In this document: positions 25,727-35,000 of the stretch, one piece after another
Layout of the letters: each line of letters begins with the position of its first letter
Numbering within the stretch: the first letter of the stretch is position 1
Source of the DNA: Actinospineispora spinosispora DSM 44797
Lineage (GTDB): Bacteria > Actinomycetota > Actinomycetes > Mycobacteriales > Pseudonocardiaceae
DNA: 64,000 nt
Direction: 5' to 3'
Assembly: GCF_000429025.1 (NCBI RefSeq)
Contig: NZ_KE386833.1
Span: 696,582-760,581, forward strand
Translations under genes and position numbers: made by a program
Notes under the pieces: generated by a model
The model's database searches: none
What the model saw: the letters and a program-made list of their open reading frames with translations, nothing else
Told to the model about the DNA's origin: nothing

Positions 25727-26473
25727 ATGACCAACACCCAGACGACCCAGCGCACCGCGATCGTGACCGGCGCGTCCGGCGGTATCGGTCGCGCGGTGGC
25801 CGAGCGGCTCGCGGCGGACGGCTTCGCGGTGGTCGTGCACTACGCGGGCAGCGAGCAGCGAGCACGGCAGGCCGTCGAGACCATCACCGAGGCCGGCGGG
25901 ACCGCGGTGGCCATGCGCGCGGACGTCGCCGACGAGAAGGAGGTCGCCGAGCTGTTCGACCGCACCCGCGAGCGGTTCGGCGGCGTGGACGTCGTCGTGC
26001 ACACCGCCGGGATCATGCTGCTCGCCCCGCTCGCCGAGGCCGACCTGACCGATGTGGACCGGATGTTGCGCACCAACATCCGGGGGACGCTGGTCGTGGC
26101 CCAGCAGGCAGCCCGGCAGCTGCGACAGGGCGGCGCGATCATCACCTTCTCGTCGACCGTGGTGCGGCTGGCCCAGCCCACCTACGCGGCATACGCCGCC
26201 AGCAAGGGCGCTGTCGATGCCATGACCCTCGTGCTGGCCCGGGAGCTGCGCGGGCGCGACATCACGGTCAACGCCGTCGCCCCCGGCCCCACCGCGACAC
26301 CACTGTTCCTCAAAGGCAAGGACGACGCGACCGTCGAGCGTCTGGCGAAGCTCCCGCCGCTGGAGCGTCTCGGCACCGGCGAGGACATCGCCAGGACCGT
26401 CGCCTTCCTCGCGGGCCCGGACGGCCGTTGGGTCAACGGCCAGGTGCTGGCCGTCAACGGCGGCATCGCCTGA
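25727..26473 (+). CDS. SDR family oxidoreductase
   Basis: 248-aa classical short-chain dehydrogenase. TGASGGIG (residues 13-20) is the cofactor loop, followed by HTAGIM, the catalytic Ser in ITFSSTVV, and YAAYAASKG with the Tyr-x3-Lys pair. The C-terminal NGQVLAVNGGIA is typical of 3-ketoacyl reductase-like enzymes. GGGGAGG precedes ATG. It is the first gene downstream of the TetR dyad and 39 nt from a second SDR. Confidence 0.9.
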   Translation: MTNTQTTQRTAIVTGASGGIGRAVAERLAADGFAVVVHYAGSEQRARQAVETITEAGGTAVAMRADVADEKEVAELFDRTRERFGGVDVVVHTAGIMLLAPLAEADLTDVDRMLRTNIRGTLVVAQQAARQLRQGGAIITFSSTVVRLAQPTYAAYAASKGAVDAMTLVLARELRGRDITVNAVAPGPTATPLFLKGKDDATVERLAKLPPLERLGTGEDIARTVAFLAGPDGRWVNGQVLAVNGGIA

Positions 26474-26512
26474 ACTCCTCTTCGATCACCTACTCAGCCA
26501 AGGAGAACCGTC

Positions 26513-27403
26513 ATGTCCACAGTCATCCTGATCAGCGGCGCGTCGAGCGGATTCGGCAACCTGAGTGCGCGTGAGCTCGCCGACGCGGGGCACACCGTCT
26601 ACGCCGGAATGCGCGATCTGGCCGGTCGCAACCGGGACAACGCCGAGCAGGCCACGGCCTACGCGTCCGAACACTCGGTCACGTTGCTGCCCATCGAGCT
26701 CGACGTCGCCTCGGAGGACTCGGTCCGCGCCGCCGTCGACCGCGTGTACCGCGAGCAGGGCAGGCTCGACGTACTGGTCCACAACGCGGGCCACATGGTC
26801 ACCGGGCCCGCCGAGGCATTCACCCCGGACCAGATGGCCGCGCTCTACGACACCAACGTGCTGGGCGCCCAGCGGCTCAACCGGGCGGCCCTGCCGCGCA
26901 TGCGGGCGGCGGGTGACGGGCTGCTCGTGTGGGTCAGCTCGTCCAGCTCCCGTGGCGGCACGCCGCCCTACCTGGCGCCCTATTTCGCGGCGAAGGCAGG
27001 CATGGACGCGTTGGCGGTGTCCTACGCGGGCGAGCTGGCGCGGTGGGGAATCGAGACGTCGATCATCGTGCCGGGCTCCTTCACCAGGGGCACCAACCAC
27101 TACGCGCACAGTGGCAGCCCGTCCGACACGCAGGTGGTCGCCGAGTACGAGACCCGCTACGCGGGCCTGCTCGACCGCCTCGCCGTCACGATGCAGGAGA
27201 TCGAGCCGCCGGACGCCGATGTCACCGAGGTGGCGAAGGCGATCGTCGACGTCGTCAACACGGAGAAGGGCCGAAGGCCCTACCGCGTGCACATCGACCC
27301 CTCCGACGACGGCGCCTCGGTGGTGTTCGCCGTCGGGGACCGGGTCCGGGCGGAGTTCCTGCGCCGCGTCGGGCTGGAAGACCTGCTGCACCCCGTGGGA
27401 TGA
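26513..27403 (+). CDS. SDR family oxidoreductase
   Basis: 296-aa SDR with the cofactor motif SGASSGFG (9-16), HNAGHM, SSSSSRGG and the YLAPYFAAKAG catalytic Tyr/Lys. The longer C-terminus (EVAKAIVDVVNTEKGRRPYR) resembles retinol-dehydrogenase-like enzymes. AAGGAG precedes ATG. It is probably co-transcribed with the previous SDR under the TetR regulator. Substrate unknown. Confidence 0.88.
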   Translation: MSTVILISGASSGFGNLSARELADAGHTVYAGMRDLAGRNRDNAEQATAYASEHSVTLLPIELDVASEDSVRAAVDRVYREQGRLDVLVHNAGHMVTGPAEAFTPDQMAALYDTNVLGAQRLNRAALPRMRAAGDGLLVWVSSSSSRGGTPPYLAPYFAAKAGMDALAVSYAGELARWGIETSIIVPGSFTRGTNHYAHSGSPSDTQVVAEYETRYAGLLDRLAVTMQEIEPPDADVTEVAKAIVDVVNTEKGRRPYRVHIDPSDDGASVVFAVGDRVRAEFLRRVGLEDLLHPVG

Positions 27404-27412
27404 GCATGACCC

Positions 27413-27446
27413 CACAACCGCCCCGGCCGACGCCGAGGCGGTTGTG
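27413..27446. terminator. Terminator hairpin between convergent genes
   Basis: CACAACCGCC (27413-27422) pairs with GGCGGTTGTG (27437-27446) over a 14-nt loop, with no mismatch. It lies between the SDR and the lyase genes, which converge, so it can serve both. Confidence 0.7.
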
Positions 27447-27453
27447 TAGCGAG

Positions 27454-28359
27454 CTACGAGTCGTCCGTGGTGAGCCGAGCGATCGACCCGGACTCCAACG
27501 CCACCCACACGTGCCCCTCCACCCCGATGGCCAGGCCGTGTGGTTCCGAGGACGGGGTCGGCAGCTCGTAGCGGCTGATCTGCCCGTGCGCATCGCGCCT
27601 GCCGACCCGGTTGGCGCCCCACTCGGTGAACCAGCAGGCACCTCGGGCGTCGAACGCGAGCGCGTGCGGTCGCGCGTCGCGGTCCGGCAGGGGGAACTCG
27701 GTGATGTCGCCGTCGGTCGTGATCCGGCCCAGCTGACCGGCGAGGAGCTCGGTGAACCACAGAGCGCCGTCCGGACCGGACGTGATCCCCACCGCTCCGG
27801 AGCCCTCTGTGGGGATCGGGAACACCGTGACGGCACCCTCGGTGGACATCCGGCCGATCTGGTTCGCCTGGTTCAGGGTGAACCACAGCGCCCCGTCCGA
27901 GCCCGCGCTGATCATGGCGGGGAAGGTGCCCGAGTCCGGCAGCGGGAACTCGTCGATCGACCCGTCCTGGGTGATCCTGCCGATCTTGTCGGTGTTCATC
28001 TCGGTGAACCACACGGCCCCGTCCGGGCCGACGGCGATGCCGTACGGGCCCGCGGCCTCGGTAGGGACCTCGAACGACGCGATGTCCCCGTCGAGGGTGA
28101 TGCGGCTGATCCGGTTGGCGTGAATCTCGGTGAACCACAGGGCGCCGTCGGGGCCCGCCGTGATGACCGACGGACCGCCCGATGCCGGGTCGAGCCGGTA
28201 GGAGCGGTACTGCCCGGCCGAGGTCATCCGACCGATCCGGCCCCCGTGAACCTGGGTGAACCACACAGCCCCGTCCCCGCCGACCGCGACACCGTATGGC
28301 CCCTGAGCCTCACCGGGCACGGGGTACTCGACGACCGACACGGACGGCTGCGCGACCAC
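27454..28359 (-). CDS. vgb: Virginiamycin B lyase (streptogramin lyase) homologue
   Basis: 301-aa seven-bladed propeller. Each blade repeats a GPDGAVWFTE-type motif: AVWFTQVHGGRIGR, ALWFTEIHANRISR, AVWFTEMNTDKIGR, ALWFTLNQANQIGR and so on. Known family members open the lactone of type B streptogramins. A Tyr early in the protein (EYPVP) matches the conserved active-site region. GTG 28359 is chosen because GAGGAG lies 7 nt upstream; the longer frame is non-coding. It may protect against streptogramins or act on another cyclic depsipeptide. Propeller lyase homologues of unknown substrate are common. Confidence 0.8.
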   Translation of the reverse strand: MVAQPSVSVVEYPVPGEAQGPYGVAVGGDGAVWFTQVHGGRIGRMTSAGQYRSYRLDPASGGPSVITAGPDGALWFTEIHANRISRITLDGDIASFEVPTEAAGPYGIAVGPDGAVWFTEMNTDKIGRITQDGSIDEFPLPDSGTFPAMISAGSDGALWFTLNQANQIGRMSTEGAVTVFPIPTEGSGAVGITSGPDGALWFTELLAGQLGRITTDGDITEFPLPDRDARPHALAFDARGACWFTEWGANRVGRRDAHGQISRYELPTPSSEPHGLAIGVEGHVWVALESGSIARLTTDDS

Positions 28360-28430
28360 TGACTGACTCCTCGGCGACTTCGCATATCGGGATCCACTTC
28401 GCATACCGCACAACCTGTGCGGAGTGCAGC

Positions 28431-29783
28431 TTAGGTGTGCGAAGCCGGGCCGGGGGCGAGCGGCATGGGGTGGGGGTGGTCTGCCAGGGACAGGGCCGGC
28501 CTTCGGGTTATCCGGTGGCCCAGGAAGACCGGGCGGTTGGCGTGGCCCAGCAGGAGAGGGAGCAGCTCGTCTGCTCGGACCTGGCCGTACCAGCCCCGGT
28601 GTGCCGGCTTCTCGCCGAACTCGGACACGTCGTCCGCGCGTACCGTCGGGCCCGAGACGACCAGCGGGGTCGGCTCGCCCGCGTGCATCAGGCCGTGGGT
28701 CGAGGGCGTGGCATGGTCGCCGGTGACCGCGATGATCGCGTCGTCCGCCAGGTGGAGCAGGTCCGCCAGCCCACGGTCGATCGCCTCCAGTGCGTCCCGC
28801 TTGGCGTAGGGCAGTTTGCTGTGGCCCGCCTCGTCGGTCGCCTTCGTGTGGACGTGCACGAACCGGGCACCGTCGGCGATCAGCCGCTCGGCCGCCTGTA
28901 CCCGCGCGGCGAGGTCCGTCGTCAGATCGGGAACGGGGGACAGGTGGGTCGAGGACATACCGAGCGTGGCCGCCAGTCCTCGGTACAGCCTGGTGCTGGT
29001 GACCAGCGCACCGGCGATCCCGACCTGCTCGACGAAGCTCGGCAGCTCCCGGTGGGTGCCCGCCCATTTCGTCGTCAGCACGTCCAGGGCGGGAAGGCCG
29101 CGTGTCCGTCGCGCGGCGTTGACCTCACTGACCAGCAGCTGATCGCGGGCGGTCGCCAGTACCTCGGTCAGCTTGTCGGCGAACGCCGAACCGTGCTCGC
29201 TGGTCGCCACCGGGCGCAGCCAGGGGTGGAATGTCTCGAAGAACGGGTCCGAGTCCGTGATGTCGGCGTTCGGGTACCCGGGCGCGGTCAGCACGGCCTC
29301 GCCTCGGCCACCGAGCGGGTCCAGCCGGACGCCGTCGAGGACGGCGTCGAGCTCGGCCAGGAGCGCGGTCGCGTCGGCCTCGTCGTCCCGTCCCGCGCGG
29401 CCGGTGATCCACAGCAGCTCACCGTCCCGGTGGGAGGTCCGCAGAGCGGCGTGCGCGAGAGCGGTGTCCCGGGGGACCGACAGCCCGGCACCGAGCGCCT
29501 CCAGCACCGCGCGGCCGGGGAACGGGACGTCGGAGAACCCGAACATCGCCCAGTGCGCGAGCTCCGAGGTGGGGGCTCGCCCCCAGCCGAACGGCAGGTG
29601 CCAGCCGCTTGCGCCGCGCAGCGCCAGCGCGTCGAGGTTCGGGGTGTGCGCGGCCTCGGACGGAGTGCACCCGCCGAGCTCCGGGATCGGCCGGTCGCCG
29701 AGCCCGTCGAGCACGACCAGGATGATCGGGAGGCGGTCGTCGTCGAGACGGGGCTGGGTCTCGCCGTGGCCGGGTGGTCTCAC
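28431..29783 (-). CDS. ApgM-like phosphoglycerate mutase/alkaline-phosphatase-superfamily metalloenzyme
   Basis: 450 aa. Metal and phosphate-binding motifs include VVLDGLGDRP near the N-terminus, APTSELAHWAMFG with a Ser at the usual phospho-site, HVHTKATDEAGH and VTGDHATPSTHGLMHAGEPT. These place it in the 2,3-bisphosphoglycerate-independent mutase/phosphonoacetate-like superfamily. The length is near archaeal ApgM. GTG 29783 overlaps the nucleotidyltransferase stop (GTGA) and has GGAGG upstream. As last gene of the SelD operon it may transfer or release phosphate from a special metabolite, not 3-phosphoglycerate. Confidence 0.82.
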   Translation of the reverse strand: MRPPGHGETQPRLDDDRLPIILVVLDGLGDRPIPELGGCTPSEAAHTPNLDALALRGASGWHLPFGWGRAPTSELAHWAMFGFSDVPFPGRAVLEALGAGLSVPRDTALAHAALRTSHRDGELLWITGRAGRDDEADATALLAELDAVLDGVRLDPLGGRGEAVLTAPGYPNADITDSDPFFETFHPWLRPVATSEHGSAFADKLTEVLATARDQLLVSEVNAARRTRGLPALDVLTTKWAGTHRELPSFVEQVGIAGALVTSTRLYRGLAATLGMSSTHLSPVPDLTTDLAARVQAAERLIADGARFVHVHTKATDEAGHSKLPYAKRDALEAIDRGLADLLHLADDAIIAVTGDHATPSTHGLMHAGEPTPLVVSGPTVRADDVSEFGEKPAHRGWYGQVRADELLPLLLGHANRPVFLGHRITRRPALSLADHPHPMPLAPGPASHT

Positions 29784-30322
29784 GGCCGGTCCTCCTTCGT
29801 CGTGTGGGGCAACAGCGCGCGGAGCACCGGGACCACCGCTTCGGGCGTCAGCTCCTCCCAGCCGGCGCCCTGCTCGATGCGTGCCCGGATGTCGGAGGAG
29901 GACAGTCTCCCCTCGGGATCGCCGTCGAGCACGCGAACCGGGTAGCCGGCGTCGGCGAGCAGCCGTGCCTTGTGCCGTTCCCAGTCGCTGTAGGCGCGCA
30001 CCAGCTGGCGCGCGTGCAGCGGCACGTACTCGGGCCAGTGCTCCGGCCGGGTCAGGTCGAACGGAACGATCGTGGTGCGCTCGGTGAGACCGCGCGCGGC
30101 CAGCGCGGCGGCCAGCAACCGCGCCCGTTCGTAGTAGGTGAACGGGTTGGCCGAGCGACGGTGACGATGGTCGGAGGTCACCTCCCGATGGCGTGCTCCG
30201 AGGTCGGGATTGGTGATCGCCACGATCAGCCCGTCCGCGTCGTTCAATGCGATCTCGAACAGCTCGAGGTGCTGGGCATGGACGGGCTGGAAGCGGCCGG
30301 TGACGCAGACCAGGCCCGTCAC
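29780..30322 (-). CDS. NadM/RibL-like nucleotidyltransferase
   Basis: 180-aa cytidylyltransferase-fold enzyme. GRFQPVHAQHLE (9-20) is the (T/H)xGH-type nucleotide-binding region and LSSSDIRARI near residue 140 is the ISSTxIR-like motif. The nearest known types are archaeal NMN adenylyltransferase and related enzymes that attach AMP or CMP to a phosphate. GTG 30322 overlaps the SelD stop. In this operon it may adenylylate or cytidylylate a selenium- or phosphate-bearing metabolite. An ordinary NAD role is possible but does not explain the neighbours. Confidence 0.8.
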   Translation of the reverse strand: MTGLVCVTGRFQPVHAQHLELFEIALNDADGLIVAITNPDLGARHREVTSDHRHRRSANPFTYYERARLLAAALAARGLTERTTIVPFDLTRPEHWPEYVPLHARQLVRAYSDWERHKARLLADAGYPVRVLDGDPEGRLSSSDIRARIEQGAGWEELTPEAVVPVLRALLPHTTKEDRP

Positions 30323-31389
30323 CGGGTGCCACCGGCAGCCACGGCGCCGGGTTCCCCGTCGATGAGCTCCCCGATCACCGCCGACCGAGGGTCCCCGCGT
30401 TCGCGCAGCCGGGCCACCACCTGGTCGGCGTGCTCGCGCGGGACGGCGAGCAACAGCCCGCCCGAGGTCTGCGCGTCGCAGAGCAGCAGCTGGCGGGTCG
30501 GGTCCAGACCGCCGGGATCGAACCAGCCGCTTGCCAGGGCGTTCGCCAGGGTGCGCCGGCTGCCGTCCGGTCCGAAACCTCGTTCGACCAGCTCCGGTAC
30601 ACCGGTGAGAACCGGTACCGCGTCGGCGTGGACCCTGGCCGCGAGGCCGGCCGCCGCCGTCATCTCGTGCAGGTGCCCGACCAGCCCGAAGCCGGTCACA
30701 TCGGTGCCGCCGCGCAGCCCGAAGTCCCGCGCCACCTCGGCGGCGTCGGCGTTGAGCCGGGTCATCGTCCGCACGGCGTCCCCGACCAGCGTGGGATCGG
30801 CCGAGCCGTGTTTCAGCGCGGTGGTGACGACACCGACCCCCAACGGTTTCGTCAGCACCAGCACGTCCCCGGGCCGACCTCCGCCCTTGAGCAGAATCGC
30901 GTCCCGCTGCACCTGGCCGACCACCGAGAGCCCGTACTTCGGAGCCGGGTCGACGATGCTGTGTCCGCCCGCGATCACCGCTCCCGCGTCCGTGACGGCC
31001 CGGGCCCCGCCCCGTAACACCTCGGTCAGCAGCGCACGGTCCAGCTCCGAGGGCCAGGCCAGCAGGTTGAGAGCCAGCAGCGGTCGCCCACCCATCGCGT
31101 ACACGTCGGACAGGGCGTTCGTCGCCGCGATGCGTCCCCAGTCGTACGGGTCGTCGACGACCGGGGTGAGGAAATCGCAGGTGGCGACCAGCGAGCCGTC
31201 GGCGGGACCGTCGAAGACGGCGGCGTCGTCGGCCGGGTCGAGCCCGACCCTCAGCGCACCGCCCGGCCCGGCGAACGCACCGTCGGCGCGGAGATCGGCC
31301 ATGACGTCACCGAGCAGGGACTGAGGCATCTTGCACGCACAGCCACCGCCGGGCGAGTAGCTGGTCAGCGGTCGGGCCGGAACGGTCAC
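30319..31389 (-). CDS. selD: Selenide, water dikinase (SelD)
   Basis: 356-aa enzyme making selenophosphate from selenide and ATP. The catalytic Cys17 and Lys20 are kept in GGGCACK (residues 14-20). Further motifs are CDFLTPVVDDPYDWGRIAAT, NALSDVYAMGG and IAGGHSI, all typical of SelD. It is a Cys, not Sec, type. GTG 31389 overlaps the acyl-CoA dehydrogenase stop by GTGA. No selA, selB, tRNA-Sec or 2-selenouridine synthase gene is in the window, so this may be an orphan SelD serving another selenium product. Confidence 0.92.
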   Translation of the reverse strand: MTVPARPLTSYSPGGGCACKMPQSLLGDVMADLRADGAFAGPGGALRVGLDPADDAAVFDGPADGSLVATCDFLTPVVDDPYDWGRIAATNALSDVYAMGGRPLLALNLLAWPSELDRALLTEVLRGGARAVTDAGAVIAGGHSIVDPAPKYGLSVVGQVQRDAILLKGGGRPGDVLVLTKPLGVGVVTTALKHGSADPTLVGDAVRTMTRLNADAAEVARDFGLRGGTDVTGFGLVGHLHEMTAAAGLAARVHADAVPVLTGVPELVERGFGPDGSRRTLANALASGWFDPGGLDPTRQLLLCDAQTSGGLLLAVPREHADQVVARLRERGDPRSAVIGELIDGEPGAVAAGGTR

Positions 31390-32633
31390 GACACCTGTTC
31401 CCGGTCACGCAGCAGTCCCCGGGCGATCGCGTTGCGCTGGATCTCCACGGTCCCGGCCGGGATGCGGAGGTTGCGCGCGAGCCGGAACAGTTTCTCCTCC
31501 GGAGAGCCCAGCAGCAGCCCGCGCGCGCCGCGCGCCTGGACCGCGTTGTCGGCGACCCGGTAGAACGACTCGTCGTTGATGACCTTCACCAGGCTGATCA
31601 GCCTGGGTGCGTCGTGGTGGAGCGGGATGTCGAACGGCCCCAGCCGGTCCAGCTCGGCCTGCGCGATGAGCGAGGTGGCCCTGGCCTGGTAGATGGCCGC
31701 GTCCATGTCCGCCAGCAGGTGCTGCACAGCCTGCAGCGACCCGATCGGCTTGCCTCCGGACATGCGCTGCCGCGTGTAGTCCAGGGCGCGGTCGAGCAGC
31801 CATGCGCCCCAGCCCGCGCACATGCCTCCCCGGCAGAGCCGACGCCAGTTGATCCACGACATGGCCAGTGCGAACCCGTCGCCGATCTCGCCGACGATGT
31901 TCTCAGCGGGTACCCGGACGTCGGTGAACTCCAGCTCGCCGGTCAGCCCGTCGTTCAACATCGTCGGAATGTCGCGGCCGCGACGGAAGCCTTCGGCAGC
32001 CGCGTCGACCAGGAACATCGACAGCGACCGCGTTCCGGCGCCGGGCTCGGTGACCGCGACCACCTGGATGACATCGGCGAAGTGCGCGTTGGTGATCCAG
32101 GACTTGTGGCCGTTGAGGATCCAGTCGGAGCCGTCGCGGGTGGCGGTGGTCGACATGGCCAGCACGTCGGACCCGACGTCGGGTTCGGTGTTGGCGAAGG
32201 CGGCGGTGATCTCGCCGTTCATCAACGGGGTCAGGTACTGCTCGCGGGCCGTCTCCGAGCAGTGCTCGACCGCGGGGTTCGGTCCTTCGGTCCAGGCCAG
32301 GGCGGCCAGGCCGAGTCCCAGTCCGGACTCCCGGTAGACGAACTCCTCGACGTGGTGCATCTCCACCCGGGACAGTCCGCCACCACCGGCGGCCTCGCTG
32401 TTGTGCGGCGTGTAGAGGCCGGCGCTCGCCGCGCGGCGCTGGACCTCCCGTCGTGCCTGCCACACCTGTGGATGCATGCGGCCCGACTCGTCCAGGTGCG
32501 GCTGCCATGCGGTCCCGGCTCCCGCCGAGGCGAGCTGCTCCTCGAGCGGCGTGACCTCGTCGTGGAGGAATCGGCGGAAGCGCGCGGTGTAGTCGCGGAC
32601 CCGGTCGGTGACGCCGACGCCTTCAGCGGCCAT
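31386..32633 (-). CDS. Acyl-CoA dehydrogenase family flavoenzyme
   Basis: 415 aa. FAD-binding features include AFANTEPDVGSDVLAMSTTA, WILNGHKSWITNAHFADV, a mid-domain VPAENIVGEIGDGFALAMSW and a C-terminal LFRLARNLRIPAGTVEIQRN. ATG 32633 follows GGGAGTGG at good spacing; earlier in-frame ATGs lack a site. It is first in a four-gene operon with SelD, nucleotidyltransferase and ApgM-like genes, each joined by GTGA. Such linkage suggests action on a common substrate, perhaps a flavin-dependent oxidation, but the substrate cannot be read. Confidence 0.87.
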   Translation of the reverse strand: MAAEGVGVTDRVRDYTARFRRFLHDEVTPLEEQLASAGAGTAWQPHLDESGRMHPQVWQARREVQRRAASAGLYTPHNSEAAGGGGLSRVEMHHVEEFVYRESGLGLGLAALAWTEGPNPAVEHCSETAREQYLTPLMNGEITAAFANTEPDVGSDVLAMSTTATRDGSDWILNGHKSWITNAHFADVIQVVAVTEPGAGTRSLSMFLVDAAAEGFRRGRDIPTMLNDGLTGELEFTDVRVPAENIVGEIGDGFALAMSWINWRRLCRGGMCAGWGAWLLDRALDYTRQRMSGGKPIGSLQAVQHLLADMDAAIYQARATSLIAQAELDRLGPFDIPLHHDAPRLISLVKVINDESFYRVADNAVQARGARGLLLGSPEEKLFRLARNLRIPAGTVEIQRNAIARGLLRDREQVS

Positions 32634-32722
32634 CGAGTTCCACTCCCTTGTGAACATCATTCATTTTATTGAACCTCGTTCGCACGCTAGCATCACGGAC
32701 CGCTGACCGGAAGGAACGATGC

Positions 32723-33349
32723 ATGTCGGAGGGCACTCGCGCGGATCGACGCGAGGCAGTCGGGAACCTGAAGCGGGGAATCATCCTGGAGGCCGCGCTC
32801 CGGGTCTTCGCCACGCACGGACTGCGCGGCGCGAGCATGCGGGCGATCGCCACGGAGGCCGGCTACGTGCCGGGCGCGATCTACGCCTACTTCCCGAGCA
32901 AGGAACACATCTACGCGGCCGCGCTGAGCGAGTCACTGACCCGACTGCGGGACGCGACCGAGACCGCGGCCTCGACCGCCGCCGACGCCCAGGGCCGAGT
33001 GGTCGCCGCGGGCCTGGCCTTCTTCGACTTCTACGACGCGAACCCGCGCGACCTCGACCTCGGCTTCTACCTGTTCGGCGGTGGAATCCAGCCGCGCGGG
33101 CTGTCCGAGGAGCTCAACCGGGAGCTCAACGCCGCGCTGCTCGCCACACTCGATCCGCTGCGCCGCGCCGCCGTCGAGCTGGGCGCGGACGCGGCCACGG
33201 CGACCGCACTGACCGCGGACGCGTTCGCCCATGCCTCGGGCCTGCTGCTACTGGTCCACACCCGCCGCCTGGAGCTGTTCGACCTGGATGCGAGGTCCCT
33301 GATGCGCCGCCACCTGGAGCACCTCTCAACCCGCACCGGGCCCGCCTGA
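32723..33349 (+). CDS. TetR family regulator
   Basis: 208 aa. HTH at about 20-65 (AALRVFATHGLRGASMRAIA, EAGYVPGAIYAYFPSKEHIY). A C-terminal helical ligand domain follows. ATG 32723 is preceded by GGAAGGA. It is divergent from the acyl-CoA dehydrogenase-SelD operon and probably controls it; the 89-nt gap carries AT-rich DNA but no clear long dyad. Confidence 0.87.
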   Translation: MSEGTRADRREAVGNLKRGIILEAALRVFATHGLRGASMRAIATEAGYVPGAIYAYFPSKEHIYAAALSESLTRLRDATETAASTAADAQGRVVAAGLAFFDFYDANPRDLDLGFYLFGGGIQPRGLSEELNRELNAALLATLDPLRRAAVELGADAATATALTADAFAHASGLLLLVHTRRLELFDLDARSLMRRHLEHLSTRTGPA

Positions 33350-33434
33350 GCCACGCCGCGTCGTCCGCCGGAACTGGTCCGGTCAGCGGGATACGCATGG
33401 ACCCGGAGCGTGTTCTCTTGCCAGACTGCTCGGA

Positions 33435-35000
33435 ATGGCGGGACCCGAGACGCTCCTGGATGTGCTGGCCCGGCGCGCGGTCGACGACCCCGATGCCGAG
33501 CTGCTCCGCTTCGGCGACGATCCCTGGTTGCGGGTCGGGCAGATCGACGAGGGCGCGCGTGATCTCGCCGCTCGGCTGGCGCCTCTCATCGGGCGCGGTG
33601 ACCGGGTAGCCACGTGTCTGCGGCCGGGCCGCGTCAGCGTGGAGCTGATCTTCGGGCTGGCGATGCTCGGCGCGGTCGAGGTGCCGCTCGCGCTCGACGT
33701 CACCGAGTCCGCCGCCCGCGCGGTACTGAACGCGGCGCGGGTCGACCTGGTCGTGGTGGGCACCGGGGCGCTGGCGGGTAACAGCGCGTTGGCCGGTGTG
33801 CTCACCGAGGTCCGGACGGTCGTGGGCGTACCGGAGCCGGGCGCGCGCACACCGCCCGACCTGGCGCTGCTCGAAGACCTGCCGCCGGGCGGGTACACCG
33901 CGCGGTCACCCGGCCCTGGCGACCCGTTGGCGATCCTGTCCACCTCGGGTACGACCGGCAGGGCCAAGGCCGCCGTGCTGCCGCACTACGCGGCCGTCCG
34001 CCACGCCGGAAGGGTGTGCGCGACGATGGGCTACGGCACCGAGGACGTGCTGCTCAACGTCTTCCCGTGGAACCACATCAACGTCCGGCACGCCGCGCTG
34101 CTGCCCGCATTGCTCAGCGGGGCACGGCTGATCGCGCGCCCCCGGTTCTCCGCCTCCCGCTTCTGGGACTCCTGTCGCCTCGACGGCGTCACGGCCTTCA
34201 ACTTCATGGGCGCGATGCTGGCTATCCTCGACCGGCGTCCGCCGGACCTCGGCGACTCCACACATCCCGTTCGTCTCGCCTACGGTGCGCCCGCGCCGAT
34301 CGAGCTGGCCAGGCGGTTCCACGAACGGTTCGGGGTACGTGCGCTGGAAGCGTACGCGTGTACCGAGCTCGGGGACGTCGCCGCGAACACGGTCGACACC
34401 TGGCGACCGGGTTCCGCGGGCCGGGTCGTCCCGGAGTACGAGGTGGCGATCCTCGGCGAGGACGGGAATCCGCTGCCGGTCGGCGAGATCGGACAGATCG
34501 CCGCTCGTCCACGGCGGAACGACATGATCTTCGTCGGCTACGCGGGTGACACCGACGCGACGACGGCGGCGCTGCGTGACGGGTGGTTCCGCACCGGCGA
34601 CCGGGGCCGCCTCGACGCCGACGGCTACCTGTACTTCGCGGGCAGGCACGCCGACGTGGTGCGTCGCCGGGGCGAGAACATCGCGAGCTGGGACGTCGAG
34701 CAGGTGATCGCCGCGATGCCGGGTGTCGTGGACGTCGCCGCCGTCGCGGTGCCGTCCGAGCTGACCGAGGACGAGGTCCTGGTCGCGCTGAGCATCGTCG
34801 CGGGTGCCGGAGTGGACGGGTCCTCGGTGCGGGAATGGTGCCGGACCCGGCTGCCGCGCCATGCGCTGCCCAGGTTCGTCCGGATCGTGCCCGACCTGCC
34901 GCGCAACCCGAACGGCAAGGTGCTCAAACACGTCCTGGCCGACCACGGCCCGGACGAGCAGACCTGGGACGCGGAACGCCAGGTCACGTACCGGCGGTGA
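33435..35000 (+). CDS. AMP-forming acyl/aryl-CoA ligase
   Basis: 521-aa ligase. Motifs are LAILSTSGTTGRAKA (P-loop), LEAYACTELGDV, GWFRTGDRGRLDADGYL, FAGRHADVVRRRGENIAS (hinge) and the C-terminal NPNGKVLKH with the catalytic Lys. It activates a carboxylic acid as CoA thioester, cytosolic. It lies upstream of a LysR gene and its last 17 nt overlap that convergent gene's end. With the nearby CoA transferase and hydratase it likely supports the catabolic island. A bile-acid- or carnitine-CoA-ligase-like substrate is possible. Confidence 0.88.
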   Translation: MAGPETLLDVLARRAVDDPDAELLRFGDDPWLRVGQIDEGARDLAARLAPLIGRGDRVATCLRPGRVSVELIFGLAMLGAVEVPLALDVTESAARAVLNAARVDLVVVGTGALAGNSALAGVLTEVRTVVGVPEPGARTPPDLALLEDLPPGGYTARSPGPGDPLAILSTSGTTGRAKAAVLPHYAAVRHAGRVCATMGYGTEDVLLNVFPWNHINVRHAALLPALLSGARLIARPRFSASRFWDSCRLDGVTAFNFMGAMLAILDRRPPDLGDSTHPVRLAYGAPAPIELARRFHERFGVRALEAYACTELGDVAANTVDTWRPGSAGRVVPEYEVAILGEDGNPLPVGEIGQIAARPRRNDMIFVGYAGDTDATTAALRDGWFRTGDRGRLDADGYLYFAGRHADVVRRRGENIASWDVEQVIAAMPGVVDVAAVAVPSELTEDEVLVALSIVAGAGVDGSSVREWCRTRLPRHALPRFVRIVPDLPRNPNGKVLKHVLADHGPDEQTWDAERQVTYRR

